Below, piece by piece: positions 15,207-21,318 of a stretch of 22,984 nucleotides of DNA. Origin of the DNA: Actinomycetota bacterium (GTDB taxonomy: Bacteria; Cyanobacteriota; Vampirovibrionia; Obscuribacterales; Obscuribacteraceae); assembly GCA_903970355.1 (NCBI GenBank), contig CAJCIF010000113.1:1-22984 (forward strand), read 5' to 3'. The translations under genes were made by a program, and so were the position numbers. The notes below the pieces were generated by a model that had not been told where the DNA came from, ran no database searches, and saw only the letters and a list, made by a program, of their open reading frames with translations. Within the stretch, counting starts at the first letter, position 1, and every line of letters begins with the position of its first letter.

Positions 15207-15224
15207 GTTGCAGCTAAATGCAAC
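15207..15224. repeat. Inverted repeat in divergent intergenic region
   Basis: GTTGCA (15207-15212) and TGCAAC (15219-15224) with a 6-nt spacer, midway between the divergent small secreted protein and adenosine-deaminase-family genes. Geometry is compatible with a regulator site; this is unproven. Confidence 0.3.
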
Positions 15225-15304
15225 GAAGTGAATTTATTCGGCTATATTGGTACGAAAGTTGCCTTCTCGTTTTTACCGACTGCTCGAACTAAAAGGACAC
15301 ACTG

Positions 15305-16294
15305 ATGACCTTATACGCGGATCTGCATCGTCATTTGGGAGGCGCGTTGCATCCGCGCATCATTTACAAATTTCTCCAACGTCACGATCATCCAGTGCTT
15401 GGATATTTTCCTGATTACGAAGGTTTCTACAGTTGGTTCACAAGGCGATGTCGCACGCTCGAAGAGTTTGTAAAAATTCATACGCTCGTTGAGGAGTTGC
15501 AGAGTCTCGAACACCTTCCCTATTTCTGTGTTCGTCTCTGTCGCGGTGCGTACATGTTTGAGAACCTGCAGTACCTCGAACTGCGCTACAACCCTTATTT
15601 CCGGACCGACAAGACTTTATCGATGCAAAAGCGGATCGGCCAGATGAAGTTGATCGTCGAGGTCATAACTGAGAATTTGAGGCCGGCCGAATATCCGATT
15701 GTCGTCAAACAAATTATTTGCCTGGATAGACGATTGCCTCAAAACTTGAACGAAGCAATTCTGAAAGTAGCGATCGACAACATTGGTCCTGTTGTTGGAA
15801 TTGATCTAGCCGGTCCGGAGATTAACGACCATAAATTTGAGACCTGGATCAAATTCATGGCAAAGGCAAGAGCAGCCGGGCTTAAGACCACCTGCCATTT
15901 AGGTGAAACAGGAATTGATAATGTTCACGAACAATATTTCGCGGTACTCGATCGAATTGGTCACGGCATTCACATCCCACTCATGAAACCCGATTTACTA
16001 AAAGAACTTGCCAAACGACAAATCACTCTTGAGGTTTGTCCAACAAGTTATTGTCAAACCGGTGTGTTGAATGATCTGGGAGATTTGCGCACAGTATTTG
16101 AGCGCTGTCGAAAAGCAGGAGTTTCAATTGCAGTTTGCACAGATAACCCTGGTCGAAACCCTTCACCCTGCACGCTTCCGGGCGAATACGAGCGGCTGAT
16201 CGATCATGACGTGATTGACTTCGGTGAACTCAAACAAATACAGAACGAAGCATTCCGTTCTGCGTTCGGTTTCGTCGGTGGTGGGAGAGGTTAG
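15305..16294 (+). CDS. Adenosine deaminase-family metal-dependent deaminase
   Basis: An amidohydrolase-superfamily purine deaminase of 329 aa. Metal and catalytic residues are all visible: H8 and H10 in LHRHLGGAL, H198 and E201 in TCHLGETG, H220 in RIGHGI, D280 in VCTDNPG; also GIDLAGPE and VCPTSY. Two positions that contact the nucleoside in classical adenosine deaminase differ: HLDG is HLGG (G12), and TDDP is TDNP (N281, which many bacterial members also have). The substrate could therefore be adenosine or another adenine derivative; aminodeoxyfutalosine deaminase belongs to the same family. AAGGA lies 7 nt before ATG 15305. It stands alone. Confidence 0.88.
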   Translation: MTLYADLHRHLGGALHPRIIYKFLQRHDHPVLGYFPDYEGFYSWFTRRCRTLEEFVKIHTLVEELQSLEHLPYFCVRLCRGAYMFENLQYLELRYNPYFRTDKTLSMQKRIGQMKLIVEVITENLRPAEYPIVVKQIICLDRRLPQNLNEAILKVAIDNIGPVVGIDLAGPEINDHKFETWIKFMAKARAAGLKTTCHLGETGIDNVHEQYFAVLDRIGHGIHIPLMKPDLLKELAKRQITLEVCPTSYCQTGVLNDLGDLRTVFERCRKAGVSIAVCTDNPGRNPSPCTLPGEYERLIDHDVIDFGELKQIQNEAFRSAFGFVGGGRG

Positions 16295-16698
16295 CCACCA
16301 AATACGCAATCTGCATTTTGAAAAACGTTGTACCCCGGCCTCTAATGCATATATTCATCCCCAGCATAAAATTTTCCATTCAAAATTTAAGCGAACCACT
16401 CAGGTCATCCGAGCGGAATCGCTGCAGTTCGAAACTGGCTTACCAAGCCATTTTCAGAAGAGGCACTTCAAGTCGGAGTCAGCCGAAAAGAGAGGCAGCC
16501 TCAATTTGAGGCCGGATAACTTGTTGCAATTTATGGGAATAGAAAGTACTCTATTCTTCATGTGGTGTCGTTGGGAAAAAGTGCATACTCAAGGAAGCAC
16601 TTACTAAAATGGTGGCAGACAGAAAAAACTGATCGGAACCAAAACTAAAGTTGATGCCGAACATCTGCTGCAATCAACAACCAAGTGGGAGGAAAATA
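16295..16698. other. 404-bp stretch without a recognised gene
   Basis: No convincing ORF or known RNA family was found by eye. Two small dyads are visible: GCCTCA/TGAGGC (16498-16512) and GAATAGA/TCTATTC (16537-16556, 6-nt loop). The stretch may hold the promoter and a long leader of the histone-like gene, or an unrecognised RNA. The last 20 bp carry the ribosome site GGGAGG of that gene. Confidence 0.4.
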
Positions 16699-17304
16699 AT
16701 GGCCGTAAAGATGAAAAAGAAAACGGTGCGGAGAGCTAAAATCTCTCCAGCCGCTGCATTGGCAGATGAGTCCGGCGTGACTCCAGCCAAACCAAAGAAA
16801 GCAGTAAAACGCAAAGCTAAAAAGACCACAGCTAAAAAAGCTGCTCCGAAAAAAGCTGCCGCGAAAAAAGCTGCTCCTAAGAAGGCTGCTAAAAAGACCA
16901 CAGCTAAAAAAGCTGCTCCGAAAAAAGCTGCCAAAAAGACAACAGCTAAGAAAGCTGCTCCGAAAAAGGCAGTCAAAAAGACTACCGCCAAGAAAACAAC
17001 TCGTAAAGCTGCACCGAAAAAGGCTGCAGCCAAGAAGACGACTGCTAAAAAGACCACAGCCAAAAAGGCTGCACCAAAGAAAGCAGCCGCTAAGAAAACT
17101 ACCGCAAAGCGCAAGACTACTGCAAAGAAGTCACCCGCTAAAAAGAAAGCAGCCCCTAAGAAGGCAGCGACTAAGCGCCCGGCCAAAGCAGCAGGAAAGA
17201 AACGTGCTGTAAAAAAGTCGGGAGCTAAGCGTAAAACAGCAGCGGCACCGGCCGCTGTTAATCATGAACACCACGGCGAGCTCGGCTCGGAACACCATGA
17301 TTAG
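16699..17304 (+). CDS. Lysine/alanine-rich histone H1-like DNA-binding protein
   Basis: The protein (201 aa) consists mostly of K/A/T/P repeats of the type TTAKKAAPKKAAKK, like the C-terminal tails of eukaryotic H1, chlamydial Hc2 and AlgP. The N-terminal 35 residues (MAVKMKKKTVRRAKISPAAA) are less repetitive. The C-terminus differs: about 20 residues with histidines and acids (NHEHHGELGSEHHD). It probably binds DNA or RNA non-specifically and compacts the nucleoid; this is inferred from composition. GGGAGG lies 6 nt before ATG 16699, which rules out the longer frame from 16651. The DNA repeats make it prone to length variation. It is followed by a terminator. Confidence 0.88.
   Translation: MAVKMKKKTVRRAKISPAAALADESGVTPAKPKKAVKRKAKKTTAKKAAPKKAAAKKAAPKKAAKKTTAKKAAPKKAAKKTTAKKAAPKKAVKKTTAKKTTRKAAPKKAAAKKTTAKKTTAKKAAPKKAAAKKTTAKRKTTAKKSPAKKKAAPKKAATKRPAKAAGKKRAVKKSGAKRKTAAAPAAVNHEHHGELGSEHHD
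16816..16932 (+). repeat. Internal direct repeats in the histone-like gene
   Basis: A 45-bp stretch at 16816-16860 recurs exactly at 16888-16932, 72 bp (24 codons) downstream, with further diverged copies after it. The spacing is a multiple of three, so copy-number changes would keep the frame. Confidence 0.85.
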
Positions 17305-17330
17305 CGCTTAGACAATCAACATTAAAACGA

Positions 17331-17367
17331 GGGGGAGCGAGTTTAACGACTTGCTCCTCTTTGTTTT
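17331..17367 (+). terminator. Intrinsic terminator after the histone-like gene
   Basis: A 12-bp stem with wobbles (17331-17342 with 17349-17360), loop TTAACG, followed by TTTGTTTT. It lies between convergent genes and reaches the stop of the minus-strand hydrolase gene. Confidence 0.75.
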
Positions 17368-18038
17368 CAGGCTCGTAAATGCGAAGATGCCAACCCTTTC
17401 ATGAATGGCAACGCATAAGACCAAATTTTGTCCGTCGATGCAAGAAGATCATGACCATCGTCAAACTCAATCAGGCGACAAGTTGCAGCATTTTCTTCTT
17501 GAAATTTTTGACTACCGGCAATTGGTACAGTTTCATCAAGCCGCCCGTGAAAAATAATTGCCGGTGCAGATATCGAAAAGCTATCTGTTTGGTGCTTTTG
17601 CAAATCGAGAAAGAATTCCTTTTTGAGAAACACATCCTTCTTATATGAATGATGGTGGAGATTCACTTGACCATCTCTTTCCAGAATCTCTAATCCTTCT
17701 GCACCCACAATATTTGGCCAGCGTTTTGCAATACCAAAACCGGGCGCTAATAAAACCAGGCCTTGCGTTTGAGGATGATGCTTGGCAACAAGTGCGGCAA
17801 TCAAACCACCGAAACTCGATCCCCAAATTACGAGTCCTTTCTTCGGCATCGCTTCGATCATCTCTTCTAGATATTTCAAAATGTAAGTAAGAGTCATATC
17901 TTGAAAAGATGGCTGATTCAAATCAGGCACGTGCAAATCGATTCCCAAATCGGAAAATCTTTTTGCAAATATCACTGCCTTTGCAGAGAGCGGGCCCGAT
18001 GCAAAGCCGTGCAGGTACAGGTAATTAAAGTCTTTCAA
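17367..18038 (-). CDS. YqiA/YcfP-like alpha/beta-hydrolase (putative esterase)
   Basis: A compact alpha/beta-hydrolase of 223 aa. The opening YLYLHGFASGP is the oxyanion-hole region typical of YqiA/YcfP (UPF0227-type) proteins. The nucleophile elbow is WGSSFGG with S75, the acid is D168 in HGRLDETVP, and the histidine is H196 in DDGHDLL. A complete triad suggests an active esterase or thioesterase; the substrate is unknown. The start is TTG 18038, immediately after an in-frame stop and with no later candidate before the HGF motif, so little N-terminal extension is possible. No good ribosome site is visible. Cytoplasmic. Confidence 0.85.
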   Translation of the reverse strand: MKDFNYLYLHGFASGPLSAKAVIFAKRFSDLGIDLHVPDLNQPSFQDMTLTYILKYLEEMIEAMPKKGLVIWGSSFGGLIAALVAKHHPQTQGLVLLAPGFGIAKRWPNIVGAEGLEILERDGQVNLHHHSYKKDVFLKKEFFLDLQKHQTDSFSISAPAIIFHGRLDETVPIAGSQKFQEENAATCRLIEFDDGHDLLASTDKIWSYALPFMKGLASSHLRA

Positions 18039-18208
18039 TTATCAGTCGGAAAATCGTTGTTTGGTATATTTTACACACTCATTACCTGTCACTGGAGTGC
18101 TCTTAATCCACGTGGCCTAGGATGATCCAAAGATGGCAATTACGCGGACATCTTTTTTGTCCCTTAATGTATGACCCGTCTGAAAACAGTCAACCTAGGA
18201 GGACGAAA

Positions 18209-18391
18209 ATGCAAAAATCCCTATTAGCTGCTCTTTTGGTCGCAGCATTAGGTTTTGCTTCCACTGCTGCTTTTGCTGCTGATGAAGCAACCAGCACGGA
18301 TACCAAAACCACTACCAAAACAGAAAAGAAGTCGAAGAAGGGCACTAAGAAAGCTTCTAAGACCACTGAAAAGACTGAAACAACCAAGTAG
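18209..18391 (+). CDS. Tiny secreted Lys/Thr-rich protein, 60 aa
   Basis: AGGAGG lies 6 nt before ATG 18209, a near-consensus ribosome site, so the longer frame from 18122 is rejected. A signal peptide (MQKSLLAALLVAALGFASTA, then AFA) ends at an AFA-A cleavage site. The mature 37 residues are almost only D/E/T/S then K/T (TKTTTKTEKKSKKGTKKASK), a disordered polycationic tail reminiscent of the histone-like protein. The strong ribosome site and own terminator suggest high expression. Family not recognised; a cell-envelope or matrix role is possible. Confidence 0.8.
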   Translation: MQKSLLAALLVAALGFASTAAFAADEATSTDTKTTTKTEKKSKKGTKKASKTTEKTETTK

Positions 18392-18416
18392 TTCTCAGTT
18401 TCAGGTAAAACAGGTG

Positions 18417-18449
18417 AAAGGGATGATGCATATCATCCCTTTTCTTTTT
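18417..18449 (+). terminator. Strong intrinsic terminator overlapping the end of tlyA
   Basis: An 11-bp perfect stem (18417-18427 with 18432-18442), loop GCAT, then TCTTTTTC. It ends the small secreted gene and overlaps the last codons of the convergent tlyA. Confidence 0.85.
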
Positions 18450-19275
18450 CTACTAATTCCTGATGCGCCGATCGCACTATTTCTTGAACCTTGAAAGCCG
18501 GTAAGTGAGCCGCTTCATCATCATTTTTTAGATGCAAAAGAAATTCGATGTTACCAGCCGGGCCAAGCAACGGAGAATACGATAAGTTGATGCTCCTGAA
18601 ACCGGCTTCCCGAGCCGCATTGATCACACCTTCTGTGACATGACAATGCACTTCTTCAGAATGCACAACGCCTTTCTTTCCAACCATGTCTCGACCCGCT
18701 TCAAACTGCGGTTTGACAAGACAAATCAATTCGCTTTGCAGCGGCAAGAGTAGCTCCGCGCATGGTGGCAATATCAGTTTTAAAGAGATGAAAGAAACAT
18801 CAATTGCAGCAAAAGTAGCTCTCTCTTCATCTGCGTTATAAACTTCTTCCGCCTTCAAATAACGCGCATTGCAACGTTCTTTTACCGATACTCGCGCATC
18901 ACTACGCAAGGACCAGTCCAATTGCCCATAGCCAACGTCGATGGCATGAACTTTACGAGCGCCGGCCTTAAGAAGACAATCTGTAAAACCACCGGTAGAT
19001 GCACCAATATCTAGGCAGACTCTTTCTTTTACTTCAATTGAAAATTCCGAAAGCGCCTTTGCAAGTTTCAATCCACCGCGTGAAACATATTTTGATTCGC
19101 TATAGCTAGGTATAAGCTCAATGGTTGAGCGTTCCGAAACATTTTTGCCTGGCTTTGTTACCTTGACGCCATCAACCAGTACGCTCCCGTCCATAATGGC
19201 CGTTACGGCCTTTTGCCTGGACGTAAAGAGACCACGGTCAAGCGCCAAAAGATCTAATCGCTGCCATTTCGACAT
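18433..19275 (-). CDS. tlyA: TlyA-family rRNA (cytidine-2'-O)-methyltransferase
   Basis: The protein (280 aa) has an N-terminal S4 RNA-binding domain (about 1-60: LDRGLFTSRQKAVTAIMDGS, VLVDG) followed by an FtsJ-like Rossmann methyltransferase. Visible motifs are the linker YVSRGGLKL (63-71), the SAM-binding LDIGASTGGFTDCLL (88-102), AIDVGYGQL, FAAIDVSFISL, LVKPQFEAG and KGVV. TlyA methylates rRNA cytidines; some members are also called haemolysins, a weakly supported label. ATG 19275 has no clear ribosome site. The 3' end overlaps the terminator of the convergent small secreted gene. Confidence 0.93.
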   Translation of the reverse strand: MSKWQRLDLLALDRGLFTSRQKAVTAIMDGSVLVDGVKVTKPGKNVSERSTIELIPSYSESKYVSRGGLKLAKALSEFSIEVKERVCLDIGASTGGFTDCLLKAGARKVHAIDVGYGQLDWSLRSDARVSVKERCNARYLKAEEVYNADEERATFAAIDVSFISLKLILPPCAELLLPLQSELICLVKPQFEAGRDMVGKKGVVHSEEVHCHVTEGVINAAREAGFRSINLSYSPLLGPAGNIEFLLHLKNDDEAAHLPAFKVQEIVRSAHQELVEKEKG

Positions 19276-19319
19276 GTTTCTATTCTAAACCCGTGCTGTG
19301 TGGGGATCTTCATTTGACG

Positions 19320-19349
19320 TTGAGACCTTTTGCCGGAAAGCTGTAAAAT
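19320..19349 (+). promoter_or_regulatory. Sigma-70 type promoter for tRNA-Ser
   Basis: TTGAGA (19320-19325), an 18-bp spacer, and TAAAAT (19344-19349); each hexamer matches consensus at five of six positions. The expected start is about 19356, roughly 10 bp before the mature tRNA. Confidence 0.65.
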
Positions 19350-19366
19350 GGTAAATCCCACGCTAT

Positions 19367-19450
19367 GGAGCAGACCTGGCTGGATGAAGACACCGCCTTG
19401 AAAGCGGCTGCCCGAAAGGGTTGGGGGTTCGAGTCCCTCCTGCTCCGCCA
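19367..19450 (+). tRNA. tRNA-Ser (anticodon UGA)
   Basis: The acceptor GGAGCAG (19367-19373) pairs fully with CTGCTCC (19440-19446), then discriminator G and encoded CCA (19448-19450). The anticodon loop CTTGAAA (19397-19403) gives anticodon TGA at 19399-19401, closed by four G-C pairs and an A-C mismatch. A variable arm CCC-GAAA-GGG and a T arm with TTCGAGT are present, as expected of a class II tRNA-Ser. The D stem pairs poorly: only two base pairs can be drawn. It would read UCA and probably other UCN codons. Confidence 0.9.
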
Positions 19451-19477
19451 TTTTAAAAGCACAAAATCTAAATTCGG

Positions 19478-20782
19478 ATGAAACTAGTTCGCATCGGTCT
19501 CACCGGCAAAGATCTACTTAGCCTTTCGCACCAGAAAGTGGTGGTAACGGTTAGTGGTCCTGCCAGGTTTATTCTCGGTTCTTCACTGAATGAAATGTCA
19601 GGGCCGGGAAAAACGGCTTCTGAATCCACTTTCACTATTGGAGCAAAAGAAGATCACATTTTGTTATCGGGAGTTTCAACGAAAGCGAAATGGTTGAGCC
19701 TTACACCGTTAAAAGCCAACGCAATATTGACTGTTCAAATTGCAGGAAACCTGCAACGTACTTACCATGGCCGTCTTCTCATTACCGCCATTGAAAATAG
19801 TGTGCGTGTATTAGTAGAAACAGATTTAGATGATTACATAAAAGGTGTTCTGAATAGCGAAATGCCAGCCTCATACTTACTTGAGGCTCTTAAAGCACAA
19901 GCAGTTTGTGCAAGAACATATGCACTCAGACCACGCATCGATCATTCTGCTGATGATTGCAATGTCTGCGACTCTTATTTGTGTTGCCAATGTTTCTCAG
20001 GCATTGATGAGCACTTAACACCTAGACAGCTTGAAAGTGTTGAAAAAACGGCAGGAGAAGTCCTCACATACGACAATCAGCCTGCACTGGCACTTTTTAG
20101 TTCATGTGCCGGTGGTCACACGGAAAACTATGAAAATTGTTTCTCCGATTTAAATACAAATGCATTTCCAGGCACGCCGATACCGTATTTAAAAGGTGTG
20201 GCAGAAAGCAAATCCGAAAGCAACTTAGCTAATACTAAAACTGGCGAAGAACTGGTTCGCGCTCTCTGGAAAAGTGAGAACCCAGGCACAGTCGATGCCT
20301 GGTCTCCAAAATTTAAATGGCATGTGCGCATTCCAGCCGGGGAGCTGGATTCGCACTTACACAATACTGTTGAAAACATGCTGGCAACAAAAGATCAGGC
20401 ACCATTTGTGATACCACCATCCGGCTCAATTTTCGGTCATATCGAATCTTTCCAAATAGATGAGCGAGGAGTAGCAGGTACTGCTCTTTCCATGTCCGTT
20501 AAAACCTCAAAAGGCATATGGCAATTTAAGAAAGAGCTGATCATCCGGAGTGTTTTCAAGAATGCCGTTGCCGGCGTGAAGCGTTTAAATAGTGCTCGCA
20601 TTTTTTTCACGCACAACCGATACTCTAATGGAATGTTGTCGGATCTCGAAATTTGCGGTTTGGGTTTTGGACATGGAGTTGGTTTACAACAGATTGGTGC
20701 ACAGGGCTGGGCAAAAGCCAATTTTAATTATCGGGCCATCCTCTCTCACTATTTTCAGGGATGCCAGGTAGTATCGCTCTAA
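19478..20782 (+). CDS. SpoIID/LytB-domain protein (putative peptidoglycan lytic transglycosylase)
   Basis: SpoIID-family enzymes cleave glycan strands of denuded peptidoglycan. The catalytic segment is clear: LDDYIKGVLNSEMPASYLLE with the acid E128, then ALKAQAVCARTYAL. A cysteine cluster CNVCDSYLCCQC (161-172) corresponds to the zinc/cysteine loop of SpoIID. The C-terminal GFGHGVGLQQIGAQGWA (396-412) is the second signature. Length 434 aa, longer than SpoIID because of an N-terminal beta-rich region. No signal peptide or membrane anchor is apparent, which is odd for a cell-wall enzyme; the true start might be elsewhere, or export is non-classical. It begins 27 bp after the tRNA and is 13 bp from the next lipoprotein gene. 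Confidence 0.88.
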   Translation: MKLVRIGLTGKDLLSLSHQKVVVTVSGPARFILGSSLNEMSGPGKTASESTFTIGAKEDHILLSGVSTKAKWLSLTPLKANAILTVQIAGNLQRTYHGRLLITAIENSVRVLVETDLDDYIKGVLNSEMPASYLLEALKAQAVCARTYALRPRIDHSADDCNVCDSYLCCQCFSGIDEHLTPRQLESVEKTAGEVLTYDNQPALALFSSCAGGHTENYENCFSDLNTNAFPGTPIPYLKGVAESKSESNLANTKTGEELVRALWKSENPGTVDAWSPKFKWHVRIPAGELDSHLHNTVENMLATKDQAPFVIPPSGSIFGHIESFQIDERGVAGTALSMSVKTSKGIWQFKKELIIRSVFKNAVAGVKRLNSARIFFTHNRYSNGMLSDLEICGLGFGHGVGLQQIGAQGWAKANFNYRAILSHYFQGCQVVSL

Positions 20783-20795
20783 GACAAGGAGAATC

Positions 20796-21317
20796 ATGGC
20801 GGAATTTCCCTCTTTAAAGGTCAGCTTAGTTCTGGTGGCAACTTTTGCCCTCAGCGGCTGCAGTGCGGTTACAGATTATGTTTCGATGGACCGGGCCAAG
20901 TCCTGGTACGAAAAGAAATGCGAGACATTTGAAGACTACATGGCAGCAGCGCAGGAAGTTTCAAATAAGGGCAACTACACGCGGGCTATGCAGTATTACA
21001 AGGACGGCCGAGCTCTAGCCGTTGTTTTATATGGAGAATCCGATGGTCGCGTTGCCACTAGTTCTTCCTCTCTTGCTCATCTTGAAGAAAATGCCGGCAA
21101 TTTTACAGATGCAGAAAGCGACTACAAAAAGGCACTCGAAATCGACAAGAAAATACTGGGCTGGGACAAACCTGAAACAGTTGAATTAAGACGCGATCTA
21201 GCCAGAGTTCTTCGAGTCTTGTACAAGGAAGACGAAGCCAAACAAGTGCTGGCAGGTCTCAAAGACGTCCCGGCTCCTGTTGTTCACTCCCGCAGCAGCC
21301 ATTCCAGACGGAAGTAA
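20796..21317 (+). CDS. Small TPR-containing lipoprotein
   Basis: AAGGAG lies 4 nt before ATG 20796. The signal region LKVSLVLVATFALSG precedes the lipobox cysteine (C22, ALSGC). The mature part has two or three TPR-like helix pairs: 'AAAQEVSNKGNYTRAMQYYK' (about 50-70), 'LAHLEENAGNFTDAESDYKK' (about 92-112) and a C-terminal pair 'RDLARVLRVLYKEDEAKQVL'. The extreme C-terminus is basic (SRSSHSRRK). It follows the SpoIID-domain gene by 13 bp and is probably co-transcribed, so it may be a periplasmic scaffold for that wall enzyme; this is inference. Its stop is one base from the stop of the convergent gene. Confidence 0.85.
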   Translation: MAEFPSLKVSLVLVATFALSGCSAVTDYVSMDRAKSWYEKKCETFEDYMAAAQEVSNKGNYTRAMQYYKDGRALAVVLYGESDGRVATSSSSLAHLEENAGNFTDAESDYKKALEIDKKILGWDKPETVELRRDLARVLRVLYKEDEAKQVLAGLKDVPAPVVHSRSSHSRRK

Positions 21318-21318
21318 C

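Noticed and set aside
16215..16607. Plus-strand 130-codon ORF after the deaminase gene
   Set aside because: Starts inside the deaminase gene in another frame, has no ribosome site and no protein-like pattern.
16816..17100. CRISPR-like regular repeats
   Set aside because: Repeats are coding, period is a multiple of three and spacers are diverged repeat units; no cas genes present.
16674..17186. Minus-strand 170-codon ORF rich in Ala/Phe/Val
   Set aside because: Mirror of the lysine/alanine codon repeats in the histone-like gene; no ribosome site and composition set by the other strand.
19254..19451. Minus-strand ORF of 65 codons reading MAEQEGLEPP...
   Set aside because: It is antisense to tRNA-Ser and runs into tlyA; this is a well-known type of false protein call.
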